This document shows, piece by piece, positions 13,901-22,525 of a DNA stretch of 64,000 nucleotides. The number at the start of each line of letters is the position of its first letter. Position 1 is the stretch's first letter. The translations under genes were made by a program, and so were the position numbers. The notes under the pieces are model-generated. The model had not been told where the DNA came from, searched no databases, and was given only the letters and a program-made list of their open reading frames with translations. The stretch is from contig NC_090247.1 of the NCBI RefSeq assembly GCF_037325665.1, forward strand, positions 24,297,680-24,361,679, written 5' to 3'. This DNA comes from Littorina saxatilis (lineage: Eukaryota; Mollusca; Gastropoda; Littorinimorpha; Littorinidae).

Positions 13901-15511
13901 AGACCCAATGATGCAAACTAATCCCAGACCCAATGATGCAAACTAATCCCAGACCCAATGATGCAAACTGATCCCAGACCCAATGATGCAAACTGATCCC
14001 AGACCCAATGATGCAAACTAATCCCAGACCCAATGATGCAAACTAATCCCAGACCCAATGATGCAAACTGATCCCAGACCCAATGATGCAAACTAATCCC
14101 AGATCCAATGATGCAAACTGATCCCAGACCCAATGATGCAAACTGATCCCAGACCCAATGATGCAAACTGATCCCAGACCCAATGATGCAAACTAATCCC
14201 AGACCCAATGATGCAAACTAATCCCAGACCCAATGATGCAAACTAATCCCAGACCCAATGATGCACACTAATCCCAGACCCAATGATGCAAACTAATCCC
14301 AGACCCAATGATGCAAACTAATCCCAGACCCAATGATGCAAACTAATCCCAGACCCAATGATGCAAACTAATCCCAGACCCAATGATGCAAACTAATCCC
14401 AGACCCAATGATGCAAACTAATCCCAGACCCAATGATGCAAACTAATGTTTAGTGTTAAATAATGAAGAGGCATTCAAAAGTACAGCGGTACCCGCAATG
14501 TGAGGCACCTCTGATGAGAGAACACCTGCCATGAAAGGACACCCTTTGTTGTTCTTTAATGCCTGTCATTCTGACCAAAGTATACCTGTCATGACAGGCC
14601 ACCTGCAATGTAGGGACACTGTGGGCTGGTCCCCAGGGTGTCCTTTCATCGCAGGTACCACTGTAGAAGGAAAGTGACAGGAAGATGTTGAAAAACAAGA
14701 TGTAATGTAGAGAGAGAAAAAAGAACAAGACGTGGGGCAAATGTCTGCACGGGATAAAGTAATGTAGAGAGAAAAAAAAGAACAAGACGTGGGCAAATGT
14801 CTGCACGGGATAAAAGAGACACTGACGTTGTTGCAACGCACTGTTGCAGCTTCATGGCGGACACGCGGCGGATGAACGTGGCGCTGACCCGAGCCAAGTA
14901 CGCGCTCTACATCATCGCTCACCTCCAGTCACTGCGGGTAAGTAGCAGTTCACTCTATGCTGTCTTCCCACGCTCCATGTTCTCAATAATTTAAAGTAGA
15001 GCATATACATGTTGCAGTACGTGTGAAAGGGGCATGTCATGGTAACCTTCCGGTCACTGCGAATGGCAATAAAGCATGCATGTATACACACAGACACATG
15101 CTTCTATATGCTCACTCACAAGCATTCAGACTCACAAATGCACAATTCATGGCAGAAAACTTTAGAGAAAAAAATCTCATGTTATACATTATACATGTAC
15201 GTTATTTATACTGTTGACCAAATATGACATTGTACACAGATGGAGACAGTCATTGTTCCTCCGAGACCGTGCTAGCAATGACAGGCAAGATCTGTGCCAA
15301 ATATCATATTTTGACGTCGAATGGCTGAAAGAAGAGAAATTCAATGTTCAATCCATACGTTGTGTGTTGTCAGACGGACAGAGACTGGAAGGCGCTGGTG
15401 ATGGACGCACAGGATCGTGGCCAGCGACCCGTCATCCAGCGAGTGCACAACCTGACAGAGTTCCCTGACCTGGTGCGACACTGCTGCTTCAAGCACAAGT
15501 ACAGACCCTGA
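752..15511 (+). CDS. SETX: Senataxin-like SF1B helicase, 3' half (9 exons)
   Basis: Coding exons by GT/AG and phase: 752-832, 6832-7011, 7517-7624, 8070-8245, 8452-8541, 9005-9154, 12967-13074, 14850-14937, 15374-15511. All phases join and give 372 residues plus stop. Order seen: charged coiled-coil segment ([14 protein letters not shown]), [10 protein letters not shown], motif II split by an intron (IIDE/ATQ), motif III ([10 protein letters not shown]), motif IV (LRTQYRMDP), [10 protein letters not shown], motif V ([11 protein letters not shown]) and motif VI ([11 protein letters not shown]). Gap lengths and side motifs ([21 protein letters not shown]) match senataxin/Sen1 better than UPF1 or IGHMBP2. 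Family role: nuclear 5'-3' RNA/DNA helicase that resolves R-loops and aids transcription termination. The N-terminal part and Walker A lie upstream of the window. Three arrays of duplicated splice junctions or coding sequence sit in this gene. Orthology is inferred from recognition only. Confidence 0.85.
923..1157. mobile_element. MITE, CAGTGGAACCCC family, with nested SINE tail
   Basis: Terminal inverted repeats (CAGTGGAACCCCACTTTTTA and its near complement), flanked by TA on both sides. This resembles Tc1/mariner-pogo MITEs (family inferred). It is interrupted by the insertion at 1001-1063. Confidence 0.75.
1001..1063 (-). mobile_element. Tail-only SINE3 insertion (63 bp)
   Basis: The fragment is the 3' end of the SINE at 42579-43314 in reverse orientation (TTTCTTTCTTTATTTGGTG ... 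ATATCGCGACGG). It is bounded by the perfect 12-bp target duplication ataacctatgtt at 989-1000 and 1064-1075. It is extremely 5'-truncated. Confidence 0.85.
1330..1707 (-). mobile_element. tRNA-derived SINE1, full length
   Basis: Read on the minus strand, it has a tRNA-like head with an A box (TAGCTCAGTTGGTAG) and a B box (GAGTTCGTCC), a unique body, and a 3' tail CCACGAACGCAGAAGAAGAAG. The 12-bp target duplication gattgggaattt is at 1318-1329 and 1708-1719. The perfect duplication suggests a fairly young insertion. Confidence 0.92.
2868..3219 (-). mobile_element. tRNA-derived SINE2, full length
   Basis: The minus-strand head starts CCGGCACGGTTGGCCTAGTG (A box) with B box GGGTTCGAACCCC, and the tail is GGCTGGGCGTTAAGC plus poly-A. 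Flanking tgtggaaggttt / tgtggaaagttt is a slightly diverged duplication. A 23-bp insertion lies inside at 3108-3130. Confidence 0.9.
3108..3130 (-). mobile_element. 23-bp tail-only retro-insertion inside SINE2
   Basis: The insert TTCTTTCTTCTTCAGCGTTC(GAC) is flanked by perfect 13-bp duplications aaagtcttaggta (3095-3107, 3131-3143). Two other SINE2 copies in the window (43020-43035, 24148-24165) have the empty site. On the minus strand it reads GTCGAACGCTGAAGAAGAAA, like the 3' tail of SINE1 and of the LINE ending at 6222. Confidence 0.85.
3249..3382. repeat. Minisatellite, ~45 bp x 3
   Basis: Three near-identical copies of gagttttcatgtgacccc followed by acgggattattatgagatta. It lies in a SETX-like intron. 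Confidence 0.85.
3601..3750. mobile_element. MITE, CAGTGGAACCCC family
   Basis: Inverted ends CAGTGGAACCCCCCTTTTAA and TTAAAAGGGGGGTTCCACTG, flanked by TA on both sides. The 150-bp element has no coding capacity. From 3751 to 4560 I see only AT-rich intron sequence. Confidence 0.82.
4561..6222 (+). mobile_element. 5'-truncated LINE with RT C-terminus and RNase H
   Basis: An open frame from 4561 to the stop at 6192 begins in the RT thumb region ([27 protein letters not shown]). An RNase H domain follows with its acidic residues visible: YTDGSA, KAEAEAL, FLSDALS, then [20 protein letters not shown]. It ends with a CCHC-like knuckle ([18 protein letters not shown]). RT followed by RNase H points to the I superfamily (I/Nimb/Ingi-like). 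The 3' end, CGAACGCCAAGAAGAAGAAG, has a (GAA)n tail. The frame is open, so the insertion is probably recent; no clear target duplication was seen. It is intronic in the SETX-like gene. Confidence 0.9.
6223..6831. other. SETX-like intron, no gene seen
   Basis: A G-rich tract at 6250-6290 and imperfect repeats of cacttggtgagatctttag type around 6620-6810, several ending in gtgactgtg. I see no coding signal. Confidence 0.5.
6832..7011 (+). CDS. SETX: SETX-like exon ending in motif II (IIDE)
   Basis: 60 codons, phase 0, acceptor atcaacag, donor GAG/gtctgt. It encodes [10 protein letters not shown] followed by FTCAIIDE, the first half of the DEAxQ box that binds Mg-ATP. Confidence 0.87.
7517..7624 (+). 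CDS. SETX: SETX-like exon: end of motif II and motif III
   Basis: 36 codons, phase 0, acceptor gattgcag, donor ACT/gtgagt. It starts ATQ, completing DEATQ, and contains [10 protein letters not shown], the motif III of UPF1-like helicases. A (CA)n tract follows the donor at once. Confidence 0.9.
7625..7860. repeat. (CA)n-rich microsatellite
   Basis: Interrupted CACACA/CGCACG tract directly after an exon donor; it creates spurious ORFs on both strands. The intron 7012-7516 before it has GAT-rich sequence next to the acceptor and nothing else recognised. Confidence 0.95.
8070..8245 (+). CDS. SETX: SETX-like exon: motif IV region (TQYRM)
   Basis: 176 nt, phase 0 to 2, acceptor tgttgcag, donor ACAG/gtaact. 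[15 protein letters not shown] and [15 protein letters not shown] align with the senataxin segments KAQEYGYDQSMMARF and LTVQYRMHPDICLFP as I recall them. Confidence 0.9.
8452..8541 (+). CDS. SETX: SETX-like exon (YVIFDVEEG segment)
   Basis: 90 nt, phase 2 to 2, acceptor gttgacag, donor G/gtcagt. It joins upstream as ...[15 protein letters not shown] and encodes YVIFDV, equivalent to YLVFDV of senataxin. The donor is followed by a (TG)n tract. Confidence 0.8.
8613..8690. repeat. (TG)n microsatellite
   Basis: Nearly pure TG run with a few TGCG steps, intronic. Confidence 0.95.
9005..9154 (+). CDS. SETX: SETX-like exon ([10 protein letters not shown] segment)
   Basis: 150 nt, phase 2 to 2, acceptor tcctacag, donor ACAG/gttggt. 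It encodes [12 protein letters not shown] and then [12 protein letters not shown], the helicase domain 2A strand conserved in UPF1-like helicases (IGI(I/V)xPYxxQ). Confidence 0.88.
9260..9908. repeat. 58-bp minisatellite, ~11 copies
   Basis: Unit begins tatcacaagacaggtgtatg and ends accttcatcgtgttgctgt; copies are nearly identical. Intronic. The unit contains caggtgtatgtaaat, so each copy carries a donor-like GTRTGT, but no exon-derived sequence is recognisable. Confidence 0.95.
10026..10512. repeat. Dispersed repeat-like block in intron
   Basis: The segment opens with caggtgcacggagcccctgg and closes with gagctgcactgtgcctttaa. The right edge resembles ends of molluscan nonautonomous elements (AAAGGCACAGT). 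Without a second copy in the window the assignment is tentative. Confidence 0.35.
10841..10928. repeat. (TG)n microsatellite, ~43 repeats
   Basis: Uninterrupted TG run, one of the longest in the window. Confidence 0.97.
11101..13030 (+). repeat. Tandem array of the motif V exon 5' part, 20 copies
   Basis: Copies of the exon start (GAATATTGAGGGCATCGAGG) begin near 11106, 11212, 11324, 11420, 11523, 11620, 11716, 11812, 11907, 12003, 12105, 12200, 12296, 12392, 12488, 12582, 12679, 12775, 12871 and 12967. The period is about 96 bp (up to 112 where a TG tract is longer). Each copy has a TG/CT-rich tract, an AG acceptor and about 65 exon nt encoding EVNTVD(G/E)FQGREKH, then VMF-stop in 19 copies. 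Third-base and one-base variants show the copies are not perfectly homogenised. Most middle copies encode DEFQ rather than DGFQ. Confidence 0.95.
12967..13074 (+). CDS. SETX: SETX-like exon: motif V (only open copy)
   Basis: 108 nt, phase 2 to 2, acceptor tgtgacag, donor TTGG/gtatgt. It encodes [19 protein letters not shown] and then [17 protein letters not shown]. This is the last of 20 tandem copies of the exon's 5' part. The 19 upstream copies run into a TAA right after KH(V/I)MF and have no good donor. Confidence 0.9.
13098..13500. repeat. 83-bp minisatellite, ~5 copies
   Basis: Unit runs from tctgcacctttctcctcact to acaggctaccatcaaa. It directly follows the motif V exon donor. Confidence 0.92.
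13641..14446. repeat. 25-bp minisatellite, ~32 copies
   Basis: Unit aatcccagacccaatgatgc + aaact, with an A/G alternation (actaat/actgat) that varies between copies. Intronic. Confidence 0.97.
14484..14663. mobile_element. MITE with CAGCGGTACC / GGTACCACTG ends
   Basis: Inverted termini (CAGCGGTACCCGCAATG and CATCGCAGGTACCACTG) bounded by TA dinucleotides. 180 bp, noncoding; a Tc1/mariner-type MITE is inferred. Confidence 0.75.
14694..14817. repeat. ~60-bp tandem duplication
   Basis: Two copies of gtaatgtagagagaaaaaag ... gtctgcacgggataaa immediately upstream of the motif VI exon acceptor, plus a weak partial copy. Confidence 0.8.
14850..14937 (+). CDS. SETX: SETX-like exon: motif VI
   Basis: 88 nt, phase 2 to 0, acceptor ctgttgcag, donor CGG/gtaagt. 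It encodes [20 protein letters not shown]. The second Arg of TRR and the Arg of TRAK are at the positions of the arginine finger and contact residues of SF1 motif VI. Confidence 0.9.
15374..15511 (+). CDS. SETX: SETX-like terminal coding exon
   Basis: 46 codons including the stop, acceptor gttgtcag. It encodes [19 protein letters not shown] and then [21 protein letters not shown]-stop. The stop arises because a 56-bp unit (not a multiple of 3) within the C-terminal codons is tandemly repeated 15 times. The last repeat, at 16235-16321, reads on from KYRP into SLDSGDKPS and a TAG at 16319-16321, which is probably the ancestral C-terminus. Confidence 0.8.
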   Translation, partial: TDRDWKALVMDAQDRGQRPVIQRVHNLTEFPDLVRHCCFKHKYRP

Positions 15512-16290
15512 CAGAGTTCCCTGACCTGGTGCGACAGTGCTGCTTCAAGAACAAGTACAGACCTGACAGAGTTCCCTGACCTGGTGCGACAGTGCTCCTT
15601 CAAGCACAAGTACAGACCCTGACAGAGTTCCCTGACCTGGTGCGACACTGCTGCTTCGAGCACAAGTACAGACCCTGACAGAGTTCTCTGACCTGGTGCG
15701 ACACTGCTGCTTCAAGCACAAGTACAGACCCTGACAGAGTTCTCTGACCTGGTGCGACACTGCTGCTTCAAGCACAAGTACAGACCCTGACAGAGTTCAC
15801 TGACCTGGTGCGACACTGCTGCTTCAAGCACAAGTACAGACCCTGACAGAGTTCCCTGACCTGGTGCAACACTGCTGCTTCAAGCACAAGTACAGACCCT
15901 GACAGAGTTCTCTGACCTGGTGCGACACTGCTGCTTCAAGCACAAGTACAGACCCTGACAGAGTTCTCTGACCTGGTGCGACACTGCTGCTTCAAGCACA
16001 AGTACAGACCCTGACAGAGTTCACTGACCTGGTGCGACACTGCTGCTTCAAGCACAAGTACAGACCCTGACAGAGTTCCCTGACCTGGTGCGACACTGCT
16101 GCTTCAAGCACAAGTACAGACCCTGACAGAGTTCCCTGACCTGGTGCGACACTGCTGCTTCAAGCACAAGTACAGACCCTGACAGAGTTCCCTGACCTGG
16201 GGCAACACTGCTCCTTCAAGCACAAGTACAGACCCTGACAGAGTTCCCTGACCTGGTGCAACACTGCTCCTTCAAGCACAAGTACAGACC
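15452..16290 (+). repeat. 56-bp minisatellite made of SETX-like C-terminal codons, 15 copies
   Basis: Units start (CTGACAGAGTTCC) at 15452, 15508, 15563, 15619, 15675, 15731, 15787, 15843, 15899, 15955, 16011, 16067, 16123, 16179 and 16235. Each encodes LTEFPDLV(R/Q)HC(C/S)FKHKYRP in one frame. The period is 56 (one copy 55), so the frame shifts at each join and the first join makes a TGA. The last unit continues into SLDSGDKPS-stop (TAG 16319-16321). Confidence 0.95.
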
Positions 16291-16321
16291 CAGCCTAGAC
16301 AGTGGTGACAAGCCCTCATAG

Positions 16322-17365
16322 CAGTGTCACTGTCTGCAGTGTTGTTACACTGCTGCTTCAAGTTACCCAGCCTGGCTTCACACAACTGTCCCAATGACAG
16401 TGGATCACAGAGATGGGAACATCATGTTTGCACCAACACATCAGCCAAAGGTTTACCTACTGCTTAACCGTGACCAGGTAGAAAGAAAGGTATCAGCCAC
16501 AGTATATAGTGTGACCACAAGTTGACCATGACCAGGTAGAAAGGTATCAGCCACAGTATATAGTGTGACCACAAGTTGACCATGACCAGGTAGAAAGGAA
16601 GCCGCCACAGTACATTCTGTGTTGGTCACAAGGTTGGAAGTGTGCCGGACTGATGTGACACAGATCACACTTAGGAACGCTTTGCTAACCAAGCTTGAAT
16701 GGATGTTGAACAGGGGAAGTAAGTGGGGTAAGTCTTCTTCTTCTTCTTGTTCGCTTCTTCTTCTTCTTCTTCGCTTCATGACAGACACAGAGTAAGTCTG
16801 TGGTGCATTCTCCATGATGTGTTATGTACAGTTATCTTCTCCTCTAGAGACACAAGAACGGTTGGTATTAGTGCTAAAAAATTCTCAAATAGTTGTGCGC
16901 ACCTGTGTGTGTGTGTGTGTGTGCATGCGAATTGAACATGTATACTCCGTGTATTTAGAAATTGACATTGTACATGTTGTAAGAAAGTTGAAACACAAGC
17001 CACATTACTGCTGGTATTAAGTTTTGTCTGGTGAAGGAGTTTGGACAAGGGGCACAGAAACAAGCAGCGCAGTGCCGTGCATAAAGAATTGATTTCATCT
17101 TGTGTGAAATGGTTGGTGTGTTTGCGACAAGATCTGTTCCTGTATTGATTGTGTGTGAAATGATTCGTGCTGCTTTTTACTTTTCTTATGTGATTTTATT
17201 AGTGCCAGTCAGATCTATAGCTTTTATTTATTGCCACTGCCATTACTGCCAAACCATTTGCTTTAGTGTGCGTGCATGCGTGCATGTGTGTGTTCTGTAC
17301 AGACAAAAATTGTGCTGGTTATGCAGTGCACATCACAACCCTCTATGTTGAATGTTTATGATAAC
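16322..17365. other. 3' flank/UTR of SETX-like gene
   Basis: Contains a ~56-bp repeat, three copies (about 16465-16615), of gaccaggtagaaaggtatca type. A CTT-rich insert at about 16737-16790 is flanked by gtaagtct. A weak cleavage signal (CATAAAG) lies near 17078. No other gene is seen. Confidence 0.5.
16737..16791 (-). mobile_element. Short SINE1/LINE tail insertion (CTT-rich)
   Basis: (CTT)n plus GTTCGC and CTTCGCTTCATGACAG resembles two reversed copies of the GAACG-(AAG)n tail of SINE1. It is flanked by the 8-bp repeat gtaagtct. Assignment is tentative because of low complexity. Confidence 0.45.
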
Positions 17366-17876
17366 TGGGTGGCCGAGTGGTAACGCACTTGCGCTCGGAA
17401 GCGAGAGGTTGCGAGTTCGACCCTGGGTCAGGGCGTTTGCAATTTTCTCCCCCCTTTCCTAAGGGTTCAAGTGCTAGTCTTTCGGATGAGACGAAAAACC
17501 GAGGTCCCTTCGTGTACACTACATTGGGGTGTGCACGTTAAAGATCCCACGATTGACAAAAGGGTCTTTCCTGGCAAAATTGTATAGGCATAGATAAAAA
17601 TGTCCACCAAAATACCCGTGTGACTTGGAATAATAGGCCGTGAAAAGTAGGATATGCGCCGAAATGGCTGCGATCTGCTGGCCGATGTGAATGCGTGATG
17701 TATTGTGTAAAAAAAAAATTCCATCTCACACGGCATAAATAAATCCCTGCGCCTTGAATATGTGCGCGATATAAATTGCATAAAATAAAAATAAAAAAAA
17801 TAAAAAAATCCCTGCGCTTGGAACTGTACCCACGGAATATGTGCGATATAAGCCTCATATTGATTGATTGATTGAT
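17366..17876 (+). mobile_element. tRNA-derived SINE with conserved central domain
   Basis: The head GGTGGCCGAGTGGTAACGC (A box of Leu/Ser-tRNA type) is followed by B box GCGAGTTCGACCC. The body has TCTTTCGGATGAGACG, CCGAGGTCCC and GTTAAAGATCCCACG, a core shared by widespread animal SINE superfamilies (Nin-DC/MetaSINE-like, from memory). The tail is (TTGA)n, typical of CR1/L2-type mobilisation. A fresh target duplication is not clear. Confidence 0.8.
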
Positions 17877-17946
17877 AATTATCACATGTTGGACTTGCGT
17901 ATAGAATTCATGATGTCATGTTTTTTGTATAACAAAATGCCTTTAA

Positions 17947-18173
17947 GGCACACAAAAAAAAAAGGTCTGTTTACGGTATCCCGACCGACCCTATTTTTTC
18001 GCGCGACCCTAGACTTTTTTTTGGCATTTGGGGAAAAAAAAAAAAGTCTTTGTTTTTTGGCAAAATAACTTAAAAATATGTTTTTTGGGAAAAAAATAAA
18101 AAAATAAATCCCGACCTACCGACCCTATTTTTTGGGCCTATGTTACCGTAAACAGACTTTTTTTGTGTTGGCC
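17947..18173. mobile_element. Foldback MITE, GGTCTGTTTACGGTA ends
   Basis: Long inverted termini: GGCACACAAAAAAAAAAGGT... and GACTTTTTTTGTGTTGGCC, with GTCTGTTTACGGT / ACCGTAAACAGAC next to them. The internal part repeats the CCGACC(GACC)CTATTTTTT motif. Confidence 0.75.
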
Positions 18174-18245
18174 TAAAGAGAAAAAAATATTGCTTGTTAC
18201 TTCCATGCATAATTGTTGTACATGTATTGCCGAAAGCACACCAAC

Positions 18246-18690
18246 CAGTAACACACCGTATACCGTGGTTGCACTAGGCAAATCTGTCCGAAGCGGTTGC
18301 ACCCTTATTTTTCTGTTCGAAGGGAGACACGCGACGTAAGTTTCTGCACAAAATCACCTGTAATTCCTCACAAATGACATATCACAAAACTACCGTTTGT
18401 ACTTTGGCCTAAGGTGTCATCATAGCATCATATCATCGATTTGTTTCATTGCTTCAATGTGTTTGTGAACGTTGGCCTTCAAGTATTTACACATTTCAAG
18501 CGCATTATGTGCACATTTTGACTTTCCGCAGTTACTAGGGAAATTCAAGCACATGAGAAAGGCTACACGCGAGTGCAATGTGATCTATGGTCATTTCTTG
18601 ACATCTGGGTCAGATGACATAGTGGTGCAGGAGCGTCATATTTCATGAATCTGTGAAGACATTCAAAGATTTGTCGGTTGCTCTTTCCCC
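18246..18690 (+). repeat. Dispersed ~440-bp repeat, copy A
   Basis: Matches 35823-36265 in opposite orientation at high identity, beginning GTGGTTGCACTAGGCAAATC and ending GATTTGTCGGTTGC. No ORF. Class unknown. Confidence 0.8.
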
Positions 18691-18872
18691 TTGTATCGAT
18701 CTTTTTAAGTCACGGTATTTGCTCTTGTCTGGAACTTTGGCTCTGGAATTCACTATCAAACGCTCTCAGACATTTCATCAGTGTAACGACTTTTGAAGAC
18801 ACACTTTCTTTATTTATTCATTTACTTCTCACTTGGCGTGAGCCTGATGATATTTATGATAATACAGTTTTT

Positions 18873-19600
18873 ATTACATTTAGTCAAGTTTTGACTAACT
18901 GTTTTAACATAGACGGGGAATCGAGACGAGGGTGGTGTGTGTGTGTGTGTGTGTGTTAAGCGATTCAGAAGAAAACTACTGGACCGATCTTCATGAAACT
19001 TTACATGCGAGTTCCTGAGAATGATATCCCAAACGTGTTTTTTTCTCTTTTTTTATTTTTTATAAATGTCTTTGATGACGTCATATCCGCCTTTTTGTGA
19101 AAGTTGAGGCGGCACTGTCACACCCTAATTTTTCGATCAAATGGATTGAAACTTTGGTCAACCAATCTTCCACTGATGGGATTGCATTTCAGCTTATTAA
19201 TGAGTTTGGTCATTAAGCATCTGAAAATTCTAATTGACATGAACATTTCAGTAATCGATTCAAAACTTATTTCATTTTTATTCTTAATCATTTCCTGATT
19301 CCAAAAGCATATAGATCTGCTATGTTTGGATTAAAAAAACAAACTCTGACAGTTAAAAAGAATAGAGAAAAGCGCGCTTTGCTGTGAAGCGCTATACGCT
19401 GATGCGCCGCTATACTGCCAGACTTGTCACTTTCAGTGCGTGGCGTGAACGTTTTACCGCGGCCGCGGAGTATGTAATCGTAACGCTTTTGTGCATTGTC
19501 TTAGTGACAAATGCGGTGCGTTCAATTTCAGTCACTGAGAGTTCGACAGATTGACTAAATGTAGTAATTTCGATTCACGCGACTAATTGTTTTATCTTAC
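18873..19600 (+). repeat. Dispersed ~0.8-kb repeat, copy A
   Basis: Starts TTTAGTCAAGTTTTGACTAA (a palindrome) and ends near CGACAGATTGACTAAATGTA. Internally it shares a TG tract, ACTACTGGACCGATCTTCAT and TCTTTGATGACGTCATATCC with 44250-45130. The subterminal TTTAGTCAA/TTGACTAAA inversion suggests a nonautonomous DNA element. Confidence 0.75.
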
Positions 19601-20797
19601 AAAACTGTCATTAGTTAAATGTCGATTTTAATTGTTTTCATGTCATGTCTCATGTGAGTTCGTTAATCAATGATCCGGCCTTGCTACTTTTCTTTAAATT
19701 TATCCCTTAATTCACCGTGTATTTTTTGTGTCAGTCACCGTATGTGTGCTTTATCAAAGGTACCCGAGTCCCCCCCCCCCCCCCACCCCCCAACATTCAA
19801 TAAAACAAATCACTCAGTTTGGAACAGAAAAAGCCCCGCCGCATTCCCTCCCATCCGCACCCCCCCCCCCCCCCCCCCCCCCGTTCTTTTCCTCATCAGT
19901 TACTGACGAAAGCCATGCAACCCCACCCTCACCCCACCTCCCCACAAACGCAATGGGTGTTGCGCAAGTCAAGGCGCTGTGTGTTGTGTGTGTATGTATT
20001 GTGCGCGCGCACGTGTGTGTGTAAGATGTTGAATTTAACATTTTTCCGCGAGAAGTTGGCAACGACGAAAGAGACAACTTGTTTTGCGAGACTGAAAGGT
20101 GCACAAACCGCCCGTAACTTCCAATATCACTTTGACCATGCAAGATGGTGGAAGAGATATATACTATGTATATATATATATTATACAAGTTATCAGTTCA
20201 CAATGATTGTTGAAAAGTGTCATGACTTCAGTTATAACGCAAAACAAAACACAAAATATTTTCAGAAGCTATGTTTGGGATGCACTTATGGAAATTGCAA
20301 CTTCTTAGAGTCCTAAATTAATGATCCTCCTCCCAGGATTATTTTTTTAGTTTAATTTTTTTTTCAATTTGTTTTGAAAGGCCCATTTAAAAAAAACCTG
20401 TTTAGTGGAGAATGTAACACACACACTCACACACGCAAACGCGCATGCACACACACCAGACATGTATGAACACAGAGGAAAGCAAACAAGAACACTGAAG
20501 GATTTTTAGCGATTTTTGTTTATGTCATTCTCACTACACCATGCAATGCAGTTACAGCAAAGTTTTCAAACTTCATGATTATAATACAGTCCAAAACAAA
20601 CAAAGAAACATACACAAAAACAAAGAAACGTACACACAAACAAAATCCAGATAGACAAATACAAACACACACACACACAACCTGAATATCATCAACAACT
20701 TGATTGTCAATGGCAGTTCCTTGGAAGGTGAGAGAAATGATGTTTGTTTGTTTGTGTGTGTGTAAACATTGAAGAACGTAATAGCGCGTGTGTGTGC

Positions 20798-20828
<31 letters not shown>

Positions 20829-21280
20829 AACAATGAAGAAGGTAATAGCTGAAAGAAAGGTCTAGGGAGAGCAATGGTTCATTGTGGGTAGAGCATCAAA
20901 CATAATAACAGTATTTGCTGACCCAAGAAAAGAACAGATCTGCAACCCAATTCCACCACCCATGAAGGTGAAACTGGCAAACAAAAACAGCAAAAATATA
21001 ATTATGCTGAAGTTAAAGGTTTTTGAAACAAAAGTGTTTTTTGAGAAACAAAACAAATACCTCATATTTTGCTAAAAAATACAAAAACAACACTCCCTTG
21101 CACACACCCACTTATTCTTGAAAGATTGTTTTGGAAAACAGTCACACTTAGGTCACAAAAAAGAGCCATCTATCCTAATAAATTTCAAATGCACAACTCG
21201 CATAATAGTTTCTTGTTATATTAGCAAGGGTTCGGAAGAAATCTAGATACAGATTTAGCAACAAATCACTGATAGTGTTA
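19601..21280. other. Intergenic, no gene seen
   Basis: Contains poly-C tracts at 19771-19785 and 19860-19882, a (TG)n tract at 20790-20828 and scattered CA-rich sequence. The ORFs here are low-complexity. Confidence 0.5.
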
Positions 21281-21289
21281 ACCTGACCA

Positions 21290-21606
21290 TGAAAGAAACA
21301 ATGCAGATGTCGGCACACATAACCCATTGCTGGTCGGGTGATGTGAAACAATACAGATGTCGGCACACATAACCCATTGCTGGTCGGGTGATGTGAAACA
21401 ATACAGATGTCGGCACACATAACCCATTGGTTGTCGGGTGATGAGTGAAACAAGGCAGATGTCGGCACACATAACTCATTGATTGTCGAGTGAGGAGTGA
21501 AACAATACAGATGTCGGCACACATAACCCATTGATTGTCGGGTGATGAGTGAAACAATACAGATGTCGGCACACATAACCCATTGATTGTCGGGTGATGA
21601 GTGAAT
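21290..21606. repeat. ~52-bp minisatellite, ~6 copies
   Basis: Unit gaaacaatacagatgtcggc ... cattgattgtcgggtgatga; the copies differ by short indels. Confidence 0.92.
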
Positions 21607-21721
21607 TACAACTTTCTTAAAGGTGCACTCCAGCTGTCTCCTTCCCGACGAAGTGATCACCTTCACCCACCAACACACAATCATTATGTCGAGGATTGTT
21701 CAAGTCATAAGAGCACCTTTC

Positions 21722-22092
21722 TTCTTCTTCTTTATTCATGGGCTGAAATTCCCACATTCACTCATGTTTTTGCCACGAGTGGATTTTTACGTGCATGACC
21801 GTTTTTACCCCGCCATTCAGGCAGCCATACGCTGATTCCGGGTGAAGCCTGCTGGGTATTTTCGTGTTTCTATAACCCACCGAACTCTGACATGGATTAC
21901 AGGATCTTTTCCGTGCGCACATGGTCTTGTGCTTGCGTGTACACACGAAGGGGGATAAGGCACTAGCAGGTCTGCATATAAGTTGACCTGAGAGATCGGA
22001 AAAATCTCCACCCTTAAACCATCAGGCGACCGCAGCCGGGATTTAAACTCACGACCTTCCGATGTCTTATCCCCTAGGCCACTGTGCCCGTC
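21722..22092 (-). mobile_element. SINE1 copy, divergent head
   Basis: Body and (CTT)n edge as in 1330-1707, with an 11-bp perfect duplication gagcacctttc at 21711-21721 and 22093-22103. The head (TAGGGGATAAGACATCGG with GTGAGTTTAAATCCC) comes from a different tRNA-like promoter than the 1330 copy. Confidence 0.88.
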
Positions 22093-22525
22093 GAGCACCT
22101 TTCAATTTTAACACATGGCAAACGCCAATAGCCTGGCTGCTTGCTATGCATTAGGACATTAATTGTTGTTATTAATTGTATCCGTGACACCACTGTCCAC
22201 CTGCTAAATTTGATTCCGCAAAAACAAAAAAAACACATTCACAAACTGCACAGAGCACAACTGCCAAAAAATGGTATCTTTCAAGGCTGTGATTTCTGTG
22301 ACACTGAAGTAGCTTGAATAGCTTCAATAAATCAGAACACTTTGGCGAGAAGTTCTGGGCACAACGATTCATAACTTCCCTGTGTTGATCCATTTGTATA
22401 TTTTGACTCCAGGTCCAACTGACCGCTTGTCTGGGAACAACACTGCAACAAGAAGAGCAAACGCTCGATCGAGTCACTTTCGCAGTTCTGAATATTATAT
22501 GAGGCATCAGATGGACAGGAAGAAA

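Noticed and set aside
13641-14446. CRISPR-like array
   Set aside because: The 25-bp units are contiguous with no unique spacers, in an animal intron; a minisatellite.
17366-17440. Functional Leu/Ser tRNA gene
   Set aside because: Has A and B boxes but no acceptor-stem pairing or proper end; it continues into a SINE body.
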